Assembly (NCBI GenBank): GCA_008011715.2
Contig: CP136508.1
Span: 4,588,001-4,652,000 of the forward strand
DNA from: [Empedobacter] haloabium
GTDB lineage: Bacteria; Pseudomonadota; Gammaproteobacteria; Burkholderiales; Burkholderiaceae_D
DNA: 64,000 nucleotides
Reading direction: 5' to 3'
The position numbers and the translations under genes were made by a program. Shown here piece after piece: positions 35,723 to 45,675 of this stretch. Every line of letters starts with the position of its first letter. The first letter of the stretch is position 1. The notes beneath the pieces are model-generated. The model was not told the DNA's origin. It did not search any database and was given only the letters and a program-made list of their open reading frames with translations.

Positions 35723-36573
35723 GGCGCTGTTCGCGTTAGCTGGTGGTTCCCACGGGTCACGGAACTATCCGAGCACGCCCATGTCACTAACGGCCTGTGC
35801 CGTACCGGGCCGCCGCCACCCCGATGCGCAGCCAGTCCGATGGCGTTGCCGGTGCTCCGGCATCGAGCACCCGTCGCCAGCCGGTGTAGTTGGCCAGGTA
35901 GCGGCTGGCGACACCGTGGAACCGCTGCAGCCATCCCTTGAACCGGCTGTGCCAGCCGTTCACGTTCTGGAGATGAATGGCGCCCCGTGCCCTGATCCCG
36001 GCCCGCACGTTGACAGCCTCGTGCGTGATGCCCGCTTCCCGCGCGAACGCCTGATAGGCCTTGGCCGCGTCGCTGATCAACAAGATGTCTGGCCGCAGCA
36101 CCGGCAGCAGATGCGCTGCCAATTGCGCGGCACTGACCGGTCCACGCCCGGTGACGAAGTCATGCGTGAGCCGGTTGCGGTCGCGGGCGACAAGGATGCA
36201 ATCGAATTCCCGACTCAAGCCGCGCCGGCTGGCCTTACCGCCGCGCCGTCGGGCCGGCCGTACAGCGATAGCGCTGAAGACCATTGGCCGCGCCGCTGCG
36301 ATGACAGCGGCTACCTGCGCAACGGGGACAAGGCGGCCTGCCGGCAGCCGCCGCGATCAAGGCGAAGCATTCGCCGCCGGGCGTGACGGTTGCCAACAGG
36401 GCCTGTAAGGCGGCCACCTCGTCGCACGTCAGCCGACACTGGCCCAGCGCCTGCAAGATTGCCTGGAACTCCCTCGCACCCATTGCCGGCCTCCTGATCT
36501 GCATGAGATATCTCAACAGATGATCAGACAGCCCGGCTGGACGCAAGTTCCACTACCTAACGCGAACAGCGCC
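35723..36573 (-). mobile_element. IS1595-family insertion sequence, internally deleted
   Basis: An 851-bp element bounded by perfect 17-bp inverted repeats, GGCGCTGTTCGCGTTAG (35723-35739) and its complement at 36557-36573. The flanking octamers are CATAAAAA (35715-35722) and AAAAAAAA (36574-36581), compatible with a decayed 8-bp target duplication, the size known for IS1595. The transposase inside is broken. Complete ISXO2-like members are longer, fitting an internal deletion. The right end sits directly on the T-tract of the PEP-CTERM gene terminator. Confidence 0.85.
35787..36483 (-). pseudogene. IS1595 (ISXO2-like) transposase, deleted and frameshifted
   Basis: Two pieces of one transposase lie in different frames. 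The N-terminal piece (36483 to about 36240) reads MGAREFQAILQALGQC and has a zinc-ribbon PCPRC that ends abruptly after LQRYRC. The C-terminal piece (about 36250 to 35787) reads GGKASRRGLSREFDCILVARD, then SDAAKAYQAFAREAGITHEAVN, NVNGWHSRFKGWLQRFHGVA and NYTGWRRVLDA. The middle, with the second ribbon knuckle and the first catalytic Asp, is missing, so the enzyme must be inactive. Confidence 0.88.
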
Positions 36574-36602
36574 AAAAAAAAAGCCGGCATGAGCCGGCTT
36601 TT
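36574..36602. terminator. Rho-independent terminator of the PEP-CTERM gene
   Basis: AAGCCGGC (36581-36588) and GCCGGCTT (36593-36600) enclose ATGA. On the minus strand the hairpin is followed by a run of nine T residues. The insertion sequence begins immediately after that run. Confidence 0.88.
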
Positions 36603-36618
36603 CAAGGCGCAATGCTTA

Positions 36619-37851
36619 TCAGGCGCGACGGCGGCGGGCGGCGAAGCCCAGGATGCCCAGGCCGGCGGCCAGCATGCCGTACGTCGCCGGCTCCGGTACC
36701 GCCGACACGGTCAGTGCCGTCTGCGTGACCGTGGCGTTGCCGACGCTGTCGAACCACAGGCCCGTGGAGAACGCGATCGGGCTGGCCGGGTTGATGCCCG
36801 CATCCACCTCGATGCCGGTGACGCGGAACTTGTCGACCGACTTGCCGAACTCGAAGTGCTCGCCACCGGCCACATTGGCCGCGAACAGTTTCCACTGGCC
36901 GTCTTCCATCAGCCAGATGTCGTAGCGGCCGTCGCCGACGCCCGGCAGCAGCGTGACGCCGTTGACCCGTGGGCCATTGCTGATCGTGTAATCGTAACCG
37001 GTGGCGACGACCGGGTCGATCCAGATCGGCGTGCCGGTGCCGACTGGCATGTTCTCGAACACCCAGCCGGCGCTGCCGTCGTCGATGTTGCCCGGCAGGA
37101 CCGGGTTGTAGGGCGCGCTGCCCGGCAGTTCCTCGCTGCGCACGTGGAAGCGCCACACACCGTCGGCGCCAACGTTGCTGTCGCTCGCCAGGCCCAGCAC
37201 GTTTTGCGTGCCCGAGCCCACCAGGGAGTAGGAATTGGTCTCGGCACCGGCGTTCCAGCCAGCGACGGCGGCACGGCCGCCCAGGCCGCCAGCGCCGCCG
37301 CTGGCATCGCCCGTCGTCCACTGCAGCTGGCCGTAGCGGAATTCCATGTCGAAGTCACCCGCGTGGCCCGTGGCCGACGACTGGTCCTTCAGCACCAGCT
37401 GGAAAGTGTTCTGCTTGTCGTTGTGCTGGTTGTAGTAGCCGACCGTATCCCAGGTGACGACCAGCGTCTGGCTGTCCGGATTGGCCAGGTATACGTTGTT
37501 GGCGAACGGGCTGGGCATGTTGCTAGTCTGGTTGCGCGTGTCGACGTCGGCCCAGAACGGCGCGATCATCGCCGCGCTCGAGATCGGGAACAGCGACGGC
37601 GAATAGGTCGACATCGCGCCGGAGAACGAGATATTGCCGTTGTTGTTGACCCAGTAGTTCGAATAGGCGTTGCCGAAGAAGTTGATTCGGAACGGCAGCG
37701 TCAGCTGTGCGGAAGAGCCGTCGTCGTTTGGCGCCATGATGCGGTCGCCGAAGCCGCGGTCGCCGCCGAAGCCGGTCAGCAGCGGGTCGGCGCCGGCCGA
37801 AGCGCTGGCAAAGGCAGCCAGCAGGGAAAGAGCGATACAGGAACGTTTCAT
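36619..37851 (-). CDS. PEP-CTERM sorting-domain protein with nidogen-like domain
   Basis: Exported protein of 410 residues. Signal peptide: MKRSCIALSLLAAFASASAGA. The middle part (about 40-220) resembles the NIDO extracellular domain: FRINFFGNAYSNYWVNNNGNISF, MIAPFWADVDTRN, TLVVTWDTVGYYN and FDMEFRYGQLQW. The C-terminus AVPEPATYGMLAAGLGILGFAARRRRA is a PEP-CTERM signal: PEP motif, hydrophobic helix and Arg cluster. Such proteins are processed by exosortase and displayed at the surface with exopolysaccharide. Exosortase genes are not in the window. The ATG at 37851 leads directly into the signal peptide. Confidence 0.93.
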   Translation of the reverse strand: MKRSCIALSLLAAFASASAGADPLLTGFGGDRGFGDRIMAPNDDGSSAQLTLPFRINFFGNAYSNYWVNNNGNISFSGAMSTYSPSLFPISSAAMIAPFWADVDTRNQTSNMPSPFANNVYLANPDSQTLVVTWDTVGYYNQHNDKQNTFQLVLKDQSSATGHAGDFDMEFRYGQLQWTTGDASGGAGGLGGRAAVAGWNAGAETNSYSLVGSGTQNVLGLASDSNVGADGVWRFHVRSEELPGSAPYNPVLPGNIDDGSAGWVFENMPVGTGTPIWIDPVVATGYDYTISNGPRVNGVTLLPGVGDGRYDIWLMEDGQWKLFAANVAGGEHFEFGKSVDKFRVTGIEVDAGINPASPIAFSTGLWFDSVGNATVTQTALTVSAVPEPATYGMLAAGLGILGFAARRRRA

Positions 37852-38042
37852 GATTACCCTGGTGTGATGTTGGACTAGAAAACGCGCCAGGCCAGCGCGC
37901 AGCCCATCATTGTCGCGGAGCGGCAATGCGGTGTGTATCACATACAAGGAGGGTTGTACTTATCTAAAAGTTATGTTAATTTCATATGTTCTTTTTCCCA
38001 AATGACACGGTTTTCCACCGTACAGAGAACAGGCGCGGGCAG

Positions 38043-38765
38043 ATGCAACTGGAAATTTTCGAGGCAGCACTGTTCGGCACCGAGGCCGAGTTCCTCGAGC
38101 GCGCGCTGGCGTGGCTTGGGCGCGATATCCCGTTCGACGGGCTGCTGTGGGCCACCGGCGCGCCACGCAGCTGGAATGACATGCGCGTTCACGGCCGGCC
38201 AGCCGAGATGGCGCGCGACTACCTGGGCATCGCGGCCATCGATCCGGTGTGCGGCCGGGCGGAGGCGCTGCCGGAGCGGGTGCACACGCTGACTACCGCC
38301 AGGATCTGCGCGGCGCAGCCACCCGCGCTTGCGTTCTGGCAGGGCTACGACGGGCGTCACGTGATGATCTATGCGAAGCGGGACGGCGCGGGCCAGCCCG
38401 TAGCCTGGCTGAACCTGCTGCGCGCCGACGGCACGCCGTTCAGCGCGCGCGAGCAGCAGGCGATGGGCTACGTGGCCCCGGCCGTACTGACGGCGCAGCA
38501 GGTACGCAGCGCCAAGGCCGCGCGCGCGCAGGCGACGCAGGCGGCCGCCCCGGCACCGGCCGTGCCGCTGACATGCCGCGAGCTGGCAGTAGCCCATGCG
38601 TACGCGGACGGCCGCCCTGTCAAGGAAGTGGCGCGGCTGATGGGCGTTTCGACGTCGACCGTGCAATGCCACCTGGCGCGCATCTACCGCAAGCTGGGCG
38701 TGCACAGCAAGATCGCGCTGCGCAAGGCGCTGCAGGACCGGCGCGCCCGGCCGCGGCACGGCTGA
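38043..38765 (+). CDS. LuxR-type transcriptional regulator
   Basis: Regulator of about 240 residues. The C-terminal helix-turn-helix (about 175-235) reads LTCRELAVAHAYADGRPVKEVARLMGVSTSTVQCHLARIYRKLGVHSK, given here in pieces: LTCRELAVAHAYADG, KEVARLMGVSTSTVQ and HLARIYRKLGV. The N-terminal half is GAF/PAS-like without autoinducer-domain hallmarks (no WxxY-type motif). The ATG at 38043 is taken, since the one at 37986 has no ribosome-binding site. Divergent from the PEP-CTERM gene; the 190-bp shared upstream region contains TGTATCACATACA, a possible operator. Confidence 0.88.
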   Translation: MQLEIFEAALFGTEAEFLERALAWLGRDIPFDGLLWATGAPRSWNDMRVHGRPAEMARDYLGIAAIDPVCGRAEALPERVHTLTTARICAAQPPALAFWQGYDGRHVMIYAKRDGAGQPVAWLNLLRADGTPFSAREQQAMGYVAPAVLTAQQVRSAKAARAQATQAAAPAPAVPLTCRELAVAHAYADGRPVKEVARLMGVSTSTVQCHLARIYRKLGVHSKIALRKALQDRRARPRHG

Positions 38766-38772
38766 CCAATGA

Positions 38773-38796
38773 AAACGGCGCCCGCGGGCGCCGTTT
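38773..38796. terminator. Bidirectional terminator between luxR-type gene and eda
   Basis: The perfect palindrome AAACGGCGCCCG/CGGGCGCCGTTT lies between the convergent genes, 8 bp after one stop and 18 bp from the other. T-tracts are short on both strands. Confidence 0.7.
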
Positions 38797-38813
38797 CATC
38801 AACAGGCCAAACC

Positions 38814-39434
38814 TCAGCCGCGCAGTGCGCTGGCCGCCTTCGCCAACGCGGTGATGTGCTCCCAGTCACCTGCCTTCATCGCGTCCTTCGGCGTCAGCCA
38901 CGAACCGCCCACGCAGGCCACGTTCTTCAGCGCCAGGAACGCCGGCGCGGTTTCCTGCGAGATGCCGCCGGTGGGGCAGAACGTGATGTCCGACAGGGGA
39001 CCGGCAATCGCATTGAGCATGCCGACGCCGCCGGCAGGCACGGCCGGGAACAGCTTGAGCTGCTTGAAGCCCTGTTCGCGCGCCTTCATTACTTCCGATG
39101 GCGTCATCACGCCCGGCAGCAGCGGCAGGCCGGACGACTTCTGCGCCGCGATCAGCGCGTCGGTCAGGCCCGGCGAGACGCCGAACACGGCGCCCGCATC
39201 GCGCGCGGCGGCGAATTCCTCCGGCTGCGTCAGCGTGCCCACGCCGACGATGGCGCCTTCGACTGCGCTCATGGCGCGGATCGCGCCCACGCCGTGCGGC
39301 GTGCGCAGCGTGACTTCCAGCACGCGGATGCCGCCGGCGACCAGGGCCTTGGCCAGTGGGACGGCATGATCGGGATCGTCGATCGCGATCACGGGGATCA
39401 CGGCCGAGGTACGCATAATGTCGAGCAGGTTCAT
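38814..39434 (-). CDS. eda: KDPG/KHG aldolase
   Basis: Second enzyme of the Entner-Doudoroff pathway: 2-keto-3-deoxy-6-phosphogluconate gives pyruvate and glyceraldehyde 3-phosphate. It has 206 residues. Motifs: [11 protein letters not shown] (general-base Glu), [30 protein letters not shown] and the Schiff-base Lys in FKQLKLFPA. It starts 3 bp after the edd stop, so both form an operon, probably under HexR. Confidence 0.97.
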   Translation of the reverse strand: MNLLDIMRTSAVIPVIAIDDPDHAVPLAKALVAGGIRVLEVTLRTPHGVGAIRAMSAVEGAIVGVGTLTQPEEFAAARDAGAVFGVSPGLTDALIAAQKSSGLPLLPGVMTPSEVMKAREQGFKQLKLFPAVPAGGVGMLNAIAGPLSDITFCPTGGISQETAPAFLALKNVACVGGSWLTPKDAMKAGDWEHITALAKAASALRG

Positions 39435-39437
39435 GTT

Positions 39438-41357
39438 TTACGCTTTCTTGGCAAGGAAATCTTCATCGGAACCGGGCACCGTGTTGCCCACGTTGTCGCC
39501 ACCGTGCAGTTCGACGGTGGTGTCGCGCGCGGACGGCAGGCCGAACGTCGTCGCGCCCTGCTCCGCCGCCGAGACGCTGTGGCGGAACATGCCGAACAGT
39601 TCGCGCCCCATGCCGACATGGCTCGGCGTCAGGTCCGCCTGCGCCTGGGCGCGGGCATGCCACACCTTCGACTCGACCTTCGCCTCCAGCACGCCGGTGG
39701 CGGCGTCCAGGTGGATGATGTCACCGTCGCGCACCAGGCCCAGCGGACCGCCGGCCAGGATTTCCGGCGACACGTGGATCGCGGCAGGCACCTTGCCCGA
39801 AGCGCCCGACATGCGGCCGTCCGTGACCAGCGCCACCTTGCGGCCGGCATCCTGCAGGTTGGCCAGCGCCGGCGTCAGCGCATGCAGCTCCGGCATGCCG
39901 TTGGCGCGCGGGCCCTGGAAGCGGATCACGGCGACGAAGTCGCGGTCCAGCTGGCCGGCTTTATACGCGGCCATGAAATCCTCCTGCGAATTGAACACCA
40001 GCGCAGGTGCCTCGACCGCGCGGTGTTCCGGCTTGACGGCCGAGACCTTCATGATGGCGCGGCCCAGGTTGCCGTCCACCAGCACCATGCCGCCATCCTT
40101 CGAGAACGGCTCGGCCGCGGTGCGCACCACGTTGGTGTCGCCCGACACGGGCGGCGAATCCTTGAAGACCACGCCCTTGTCGCCTTCGCCCAGGAACGGC
40201 TCCTTGCAGTGGTTGCGCAGGCCCTTGCCCAGCACCGTCGTGACGTCGTCGTGCAGCAGGCCCGCGTCCAGCAGTTCGCGGATCACGAAACCGGTACCGC
40301 CGGCGGCGTGGAAGTGGTTCACGTCCGCATCGCCGTTCGGGTAGATGCGCGCCAGCAGCGGCACCACGGCCGACAGGTCGTTGAAGTCGTCCCAGTCGAT
40401 CACGATGCCGGCCGCCTTGGCGATGGCCGGCAGGTGCAGCGTGTGGTTGGTGGAACCGCCCGTCGCCAGCAGCGCGACGATGGCGTTGACGATCGATTTC
40501 TCGTCGACCACGTGGCCGACCGGGATGTATTCGTTGCCCTGCTCCGTGATCAGCGCGGCGCGGCGGGCCGCGGCGGCCGTCAGCTCGTCGCGCAGCGCCG
40601 TGCCCGGCGTGATGAAGGCGGCGCCCGGCAGGTGCAGGCCCATCACTTCCATCAACATCTGGTTGCTGTTGGCGGTGCCGTAGAACGTGCAGGTGCCGGC
40701 GCCGTGGTAGGACTGCGCCTCGCCTTCCAGCAGTTCCTCACGGGTGGCCTTGCCCTGCGCGTAGCGCTGGCGGATCGCGGCCTTTTCCTTGTTCGACAGG
40801 CCCGACGTCATCGGCCCGGCCGGTACGAACACGGCCGGCAGGTGGCCGAAGTGCAGCGCGCCGATCAACAGGCCCGGCACGATCTTGTCGCACACGCCCA
40901 GGTACAACACCGAGTCGAACATATTGTGCGACAGCGCGACGGCCGTGCTCATCGCGATCGTATCGCGCGAGAACAGCGACAGTTCCATGCCTGGCTGGCC
41001 CTGGGTGACGCCGTCGCACATGGCGGGCACGCCGCCGGCGAACTGCGCCACCGCGCCCACTTCGCGCACGGCTTCCTTGATCACTTTCGGGAAGTATTCG
41101 AACGGCTGGTGTGCCGACAGCATGTCGTTGTAGGCCGAGACGATGGCGACGGAAGGCTTCTTCACTTCCTTCAGCAGCAGCTTGTCGTTGGCGGGGAACG
41201 CGGCGAAGCCGTGCGCGAGGTTGGTGCAGGACAGCGTGCCGCGCTGCGGGCCCTTGACGCGGGCCGCTTCGAGATGCGCCAGGTAGGCGCCGCGCGACGG
41301 ACGGCTGCGCGCAACGATGCGCGCAGTGACTTTTTCGAGGACTGGGTGCAAGGCCAT
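39438..41357 (-). CDS. edd: 6-Phosphogluconate dehydratase
   Basis: First enzyme specific to the Entner-Doudoroff pathway: 6-phosphogluconate gives KDPG and water. It has 639 residues, somewhat longer than E. coli Edd (603). Iron-sulfur cysteines are in [16 protein letters not shown] and [12 protein letters not shown]; other hallmarks are [26 protein letters not shown] and [21 protein letters not shown] precedes the ATG at 41357. The promoter carries a HexR-like motif at 41381-41396. The gene is divergent from pgi. Confidence 0.97.
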   Translation of the reverse strand: MALHPVLEKVTARIVARSRPSRGAYLAHLEAARVKGPQRGTLSCTNLAHGFAAFPANDKLLLKEVKKPSVAIVSAYNDMLSAHQPFEYFPKVIKEAVREVGAVAQFAGGVPAMCDGVTQGQPGMELSLFSRDTIAMSTAVALSHNMFDSVLYLGVCDKIVPGLLIGALHFGHLPAVFVPAGPMTSGLSNKEKAAIRQRYAQGKATREELLEGEAQSYHGAGTCTFYGTANSNQMLMEVMGLHLPGAAFITPGTALRDELTAAAARRAALITEQGNEYIPVGHVVDEKSIVNAIVALLATGGSTNHTLHLPAIAKAAGIVIDWDDFNDLSAVVPLLARIYPNGDADVNHFHAAGGTGFVIRELLDAGLLHDDVTTVLGKGLRNHCKEPFLGEGDKGVVFKDSPPVSGDTNVVRTAAEPFSKDGGMVLVDGNLGRAIMKVSAVKPEHRAVEAPALVFNSQEDFMAAYKAGQLDRDFVAVIRFQGPRANGMPELHALTPALANLQDAGRKVALVTDGRMSGASGKVPAAIHVSPEILAGGPLGLVRDGDIIHLDAATGVLEAKVESKVWHARAQAQADLTPSHVGMGRELFGMFRHSVSAAEQGATTFGLPSARDTTVELHGGDNVGNTVPGSDEDFLAKKA

Positions 41358-41380
41358 TATGCTTCCTTATCGATGAATTC

Positions 41381-41396
41381 CCGAAATTTTACTACA
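41381..41396 (-). promoter_or_regulatory. HexR-like operator upstream of edd
   Basis: The minus strand reads TGTAGTAAAATTTCGG, 24-39 bp before the edd start. It shares GTAGT-n-n-A-n-TTT with the motifs before pgi and zwf and resembles the known HexR half-palindrome TGTAAT...TTACA. It contains TAAAAT, a likely -10 box, so binding would repress. Confidence 0.6.
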
Positions 41397-41504
41397 ATGC
41401 GCGGCGACGTGCATTTTTCGACCATTTCTGAGTGCGGTTACGGCTCAGCTGATAGCGTGAACATCGGTCGGGGATGAAATTTTTCGCGCCGTCACGGCGA
41501 CTGG

Positions 41505-41520
41505 CGTAGTGAATTTACCC
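41505..41520 (+). promoter_or_regulatory. HexR-like operator upstream of pgi
   Basis: CGTAGTGAATTTACCC lies about 10 bp upstream of a TATAGT box (41531-41536) and so would cover the -35 region. Same pattern as the edd and zwf sites. The remaining intergenic bases (41397-41504) show nothing recognisable. Confidence 0.55.
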
Positions 41521-41567
41521 GATTTTCCTGTATAGTTAGCCAATATTCCCAACTGACTCATCATTCC

Positions 41568-43217
41568 ATGCGCCAGCCTGCACTCACGACCACCGTCAGC
41601 TACCAAGCCCTGCAATCCCACGCCGCCGAAGCGCGCGACTGGCAGATGCGCCAGCTGTTCGCCGCCGATCCCCAGCGCTTCCCCGCGCTGACCGTCGACG
41701 CGGCCGGCCTGTTCCTGGACTATTCGAAAAACCGCCTGGACGCCCGCACCATCGAGCTGCTGGTGGACCTGGCGCGCGAACGCGGCGTCGAGGCGCAGCG
41801 CGACGCCATGTTTGCCGGCGACAAAATTAATCTTACCGAACATCGCAGCGTGCTGCACACGGCCCTGCGTATGCCGCGCGGCAAGCAGCTGGTCGTCGAC
41901 GGCCAGGACGTGGGCGCCGACGTACACGCCGTGCTCGACCGCGTAAAGACCTTTACCGACAAGGTGCGCAACGGCACCTGGCTGGGCTACAGCGGCAAGC
42001 CCATCACCGACATCATCAACATCGGCATCGGCGGCTCCGACCTGGGTCCGAAGATGGCCGTGCTGGCGCTGCGCTCGTACGCCCATCCGCGCCTGAAGAT
42101 GCACTTCGTCTCCAACGTGGACGGGCACGACATGGATGCCGTGCTGGCCCAGGTCAACCACGAGACGACCTTGTTCATCGTCGCGTCGAAAACCTTCACC
42201 ACGGCCGAGACCATGCTGAACGCGCAGACGGCGCGGCGCTGGTTCCTGTGCGAAGGCCGCGAGGAAGACCTGGCGCGCCACTTCGTCGCGGTCTCAACCA
42301 ACACGGAAGCGGTCAGCAAGTTCGGCATCGATACGGACAACATGTTCCCGTTCTGGGACTGGGTCGGCGGCCGTTACTCGGTCTGGTCGGCCATCGGCCT
42401 GTCGGTCGCGCTGGCGGTGGGCTTCGGCTACTTCCAGACGATGCTGGAAGGCGCCCATGCGATGGACGAGCACTTCCGCACGGCGCCGCTGGCGCAGAAC
42501 ATGCCGGTGCTGCTGGCCCTGGTCGGCTTCTGGAACCGCCAGTTCCTCGGTGCCACCTCGCTGTCGATCGCGCCCTACCACCAGGACCTGAACCGCTTCC
42601 CTGCCTACCTGCAGCAGCTCGACATGGAAAGCAACGGCAAGCGCGTCACCAAGGGAGGCCAGCCGGTCGACACGCCGACCTGCCCGATCGTCTGGGGCGA
42701 ATGCGGCACCAACGCGCAGCACGCCTACTTCCAGCTGCTGCACCAGGGCACGGACGTGGTGCCGATCGACTTCATCGCCGCGCTGCGCGCCACGCACGAC
42801 CTGGAAGGCCACCACGACGCGCTGCTGGCCAACTGCTTCGCCCAGTCGGAAGCGTTCATGAAGGGCAAGTCGGCCGACGAGGTGCGCGCCGAGCTGCAGG
42901 CGCAGGGGCTTACCGAAGCGAAGATCGACGAGCTGGTGCCGCACAAGACCTTCCCCGGCAACCGCCCGTCGAACACGATCCTGATGGACCAGCTGACGCC
43001 GGCCACCCTGGGCGCACTGATCGCGCTGTACGAGCACAAGACCTTCGTGCAAGGCGTGATCTGGGACATCGCCAGCTTCGACCAGTGGGGCGTGGAACTG
43101 GGCAAGGTGCTGGCCAAGAAAATCCAGGCCGAGCTGGAAGGCGACGTCGATCCTGGCGCGCACGACAGCTCCACCAATGGCCTGATCGTCATGGCGAAAG
43201 GCGCGAAAGTCCCATGA
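41568..43217 (+). CDS. pgi: Glucose-6-phosphate isomerase
   Basis: Interconverts glucose 6-phosphate and fructose 6-phosphate; 549 residues, normal for bacterial Pgi. Signatures: [60 protein letters not shown] and the C-terminal [11 protein letters not shown] region. The next gene, an SMP-30-type lactonase, overlaps its stop (ATGA). In a bacterium relying on the Entner-Doudoroff route, Pgi often runs from fructose 6-phosphate back to glucose 6-phosphate, which fits its HexR-like operator. No strong Shine-Dalgarno precedes the ATG. Confidence 0.97.
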   Translation: MRQPALTTTVSYQALQSHAAEARDWQMRQLFAADPQRFPALTVDAAGLFLDYSKNRLDARTIELLVDLARERGVEAQRDAMFAGDKINLTEHRSVLHTALRMPRGKQLVVDGQDVGADVHAVLDRVKTFTDKVRNGTWLGYSGKPITDIINIGIGGSDLGPKMAVLALRSYAHPRLKMHFVSNVDGHDMDAVLAQVNHETTLFIVASKTFTTAETMLNAQTARRWFLCEGREEDLARHFVAVSTNTEAVSKFGIDTDNMFPFWDWVGGRYSVWSAIGLSVALAVGFGYFQTMLEGAHAMDEHFRTAPLAQNMPVLLALVGFWNRQFLGATSLSIAPYHQDLNRFPAYLQQLDMESNGKRVTKGGQPVDTPTCPIVWGECGTNAQHAYFQLLHQGTDVVPIDFIAALRATHDLEGHHDALLANCFAQSEAFMKGKSADEVRAELQAQGLTEAKIDELVPHKTFPGNRPSNTILMDQLTPATLGALIALYEHKTFVQGVIWDIASFDQWGVELGKVLAKKIQAELEGDVDPGAHDSSTNGLIVMAKGAKVP

Positions 43218-44098
43218 GCGAGATCACCGTCGTCTGGCAGGACCGCATGCAGGTGGGCGAGGGCCCGCTGTGGGAACCGCGCGAGCAGGCGCTGTACTGG
43301 GTCGACATCGACGGCTTCGCGGTGCATCGCCTGGCCGCCGCGACCGGCCGCCATGACGCTTGGCCGATGACGGCCGAGCCGTCGGCGCTGGCGCGCCACG
43401 CGGACGGCGGCGTGGTTGTCGCCACCCGCGCCGGCTTCGTCCATCTCGACCCGACCAGTGGCACCGTCACGCCGATCGCGCCGGCGCCCTTCGACCAGTC
43501 CAAGGCCCGCTTCAACGACGGCAAGGTGGACCCGGCCGGCCGCTTCTGGGTCGGCACCATCTACGAGCCGCGCGACCAGCCGGCCGCCGAGATGTACGTG
43601 CTGGAAAAGGGCCAGGTCCGGCTGGCCTGGGCCGGCGGCATGACCAACTCGAACGGCCTGGGCTTCAGCCCGGACGGCACGACGATGTACCACGCCGACA
43701 CCACGTCGCACACCGTGCGCGCATTCGACTTCGACGCGGCCACGGGCAGCGCGAGCAAGCTGCGCACCCTGGTCGAGTTCTCGCAGGACAAGGCCAACAA
43801 CTACGGCGGCCGGCCGGACGGCGCGGCTGTCGACAGCGAGGGCAACTACTGGGTCGCCATGTTCGAGGGCGGCCGCATCGTCAAGCTGGCACCCGATGGC
43901 ACCCAGCTCGACGAGATCGCATTACCCGTGCGCTGCCCCACGATGGTGGCCTTCGGCGGGCCCGACCTGCGTACCTTGTACGTGACGAGCGCCGGCAAGC
44001 GGCCGCAGGCGGAACTGGAGCGGTACCCGCTGTCCGGCACGGTGCTGGCGCTGCGTGTGCCCGTTGCCGGTCTCGAACAACCGGCGTATGTTGGCTGA
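43214..44098 (+). CDS. SMP-30/gluconolactonase-family lactonase
   Basis: Six-bladed beta-propeller lactonase of 294 residues. The metal-binding residues of the family are visible: Glu in VGEGPLWEP, Asn in [17 protein letters not shown], Asn in [12 protein letters not shown] and Asp in [16 protein letters not shown]. No signal peptide, so it is cytoplasmic. It lies between pgi and zwf, where a 6-phosphogluconolactonase (Pgl) would be expected, and no Pgl-type gene is in the window. It may hydrolyse glucono- or 6-phosphogluconolactone; the family also covers sugar lactones generally. Start codon overlaps the pgi stop. Confidence 0.92.
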   Translation: MSEITVVWQDRMQVGEGPLWEPREQALYWVDIDGFAVHRLAAATGRHDAWPMTAEPSALARHADGGVVVATRAGFVHLDPTSGTVTPIAPAPFDQSKARFNDGKVDPAGRFWVGTIYEPRDQPAAEMYVLEKGQVRLAWAGGMTNSNGLGFSPDGTTMYHADTTSHTVRAFDFDAATGSASKLRTLVEFSQDKANNYGGRPDGAAVDSEGNYWVAMFEGGRIVKLAPDGTQLDEIALPVRCPTMVAFGGPDLRTLYVTSAGKRPQAELERYPLSGTVLALRVPVAGLEQPAYVG

Positions 44099-44128
44099 GG
44101 CGGCGACGGCTTAGCAAACGACGTTATC

Positions 44129-44144
44129 TGTAGTATATTTTCAC
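44129..44144 (+). promoter_or_regulatory. HexR-like operator upstream of zwf
   Basis: TGTAGTATATTTTCAC lies 54-69 bp before the zwf start. It contains TATATT, a possible -10 box, and extends to TTTTCACA. Third occurrence of the motif in this metabolic block. Confidence 0.6.
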
Positions 44145-44197
44145 AGGAACGCGGATTTCCGGTAGTAATTTTCCACAGCATTCAACCTCTACATACT

Positions 44198-45670
44198 ATG
44201 GCTCTCACCGATTTTGACCTGGTTCTGTTTGGCGGCAGCGGCGACCTCGCGATGCGCAAGCTGCTCCCCGCGATGTTCTCGCGCGACGTGTGCGGCGACC
44301 TGCCGCCGACCGCGCGCATCATCTGCGTCGGCCGCCACGACAACACCACGGAAGAATTTATCGAGACGGTCAACTCGACGTCGCGGCCCCATATCAAGAA
44401 CCCGAAGGTGACGCCGGAAGCGTGGGCCCGCTTCACCAGCCGTATCGTCTACGTATCCGTCGATGCCGCCGATGCCGGCTCGTACCAGGGACTGGCCCAG
44501 GCGCTGCGCGACCAGGCGGGCCTGACGCGGGTGTACTACCTGGCCACGCCGCCGGCGCTGTTCGCGCAGATCTGCGACAACCTGAAGGAAAACGGCCTGG
44601 TCACGCCGGAATCGCGCGTGGTGCTGGAAAAGCCGCTGGGCCGCGACCTGGCCTCGGCCAAGCAGATCAACCGCGAAGTGGGCGAGGTATTCGAGGAATC
44701 GCAGATCTACCGGATCGACCACTACCTGGGCAAGGAAACGGTGCAGAACCTCTTGGCTCTGCGCTTCGGCAACATCCTGTTCGAGCCGCTGTGGCGCCGC
44801 GAATGGATCTCGGACGTGCAGATCACCATCGCCGAGAAGCTCGGCGTGGGCAACCGCATCGGCTATTACGACACCTCGGGCGCGCTGCGCGACATGCTGC
44901 AGAATCACCTGCTGCAACTCTTGTGCATCGTGGCGATGGAGCCGCCCGCCTCGACCGCGCCGGACGCGGTGCGCGACGCCAAGCTGCAGGTACTGCGCTC
45001 GCTGAAGCGCTTCACGCCGACCACGCTGGCGCAGAACATCGTGCGCGGCCAGTACCGCGCCGGCCACGTCGATGGCCAGCCGGTGCCGAGCTACCGCGAC
45101 GAGCCGGAAGCGCCGCAGAACTCGCGCACCGAGACTTTTGTTGCGATGAAGGCGGAGATCGACACGTGGCGCTGGGCCGGCGTGCCGTTCTACCTGCGCA
45201 CCGGCAAACGGATGGCCGACGGCCTGGCCGAAATCGTGGTGCGCTTCAAGCAGATTCCGCATTCGATCTTCCAGCAGCCGACGTCGTCGTTCCAGCCGAA
45301 CTCCCTCGTCATCCGCCTGCAGCCGGACGAAGGCCTGCGCATGAACCTGATGGCCAAGACGCCGGGCGAAGGCATGCGCCTGAAGCCGGCCGAGCTGGAA
45401 CTGGACTTCCGTGAAACGTTCAAGACGCCGCGCATGGATGCCTACGAGCGCCTGCTGCTCGACGTGCTGCGCGGCCAGCTGACCCTGTTCATGCGTGGCG
45501 ACGAGCTGGAAGCGGCCTGGGAATGGGTCGAGCCGATCCTGAACAACTGGGAGCAGGACGACACGGCACCGCTGCCCTACACGTCCGGCACGTGGGGCCC
45601 GGCCGCCGCCAGCGCGCTGATCGGCCGCGACGGCCTGCAGTGGCGCGAGGAAGCGCTGCCGGAGGACTGA
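44198..45670 (+). CDS. zwf: Glucose-6-phosphate 1-dehydrogenase
   Basis: Oxidises glucose 6-phosphate to 6-phosphogluconolactone with NAD(P)+; 490 residues. The nucleotide-binding motif is LFGGSGDLAMRKLLPAM and the active-site signature RIDHYLGKETVQNLLALRFGN holds the substrate Lys and His. EKPLGRDLASAKQIN and RTGKRMADG are further family marks. It is followed by hexR with at most 47 bp between, so the enzyme and its regulator share a transcript. The start ATG lacks a clear Shine-Dalgarno. Confidence 0.97.
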   Translation: MALTDFDLVLFGGSGDLAMRKLLPAMFSRDVCGDLPPTARIICVGRHDNTTEEFIETVNSTSRPHIKNPKVTPEAWARFTSRIVYVSVDAADAGSYQGLAQALRDQAGLTRVYYLATPPALFAQICDNLKENGLVTPESRVVLEKPLGRDLASAKQINREVGEVFEESQIYRIDHYLGKETVQNLLALRFGNILFEPLWRREWISDVQITIAEKLGVGNRIGYYDTSGALRDMLQNHLLQLLCIVAMEPPASTAPDAVRDAKLQVLRSLKRFTPTTLAQNIVRGQYRAGHVDGQPVPSYRDEPEAPQNSRTETFVAMKAEIDTWRWAGVPFYLRTGKRMADGLAEIVVRFKQIPHSIFQQPTSSFQPNSLVIRLQPDEGLRMNLMAKTPGEGMRLKPAELELDFRETFKTPRMDAYERLLLDVLRGQLTLFMRGDELEAAWEWVEPILNNWEQDDTAPLPYTSGTWGPAAASALIGRDGLQWREEALPED

Positions 45671-45675
45671 GCGGC

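Noticed and set aside
37852..37990. Sigma-54 promoter (TGGCAC-N5-TTGC) for the PEP-CTERM gene
   Set aside because: TGGCGCG is present but no GC at the -12 position follows at the required distance.
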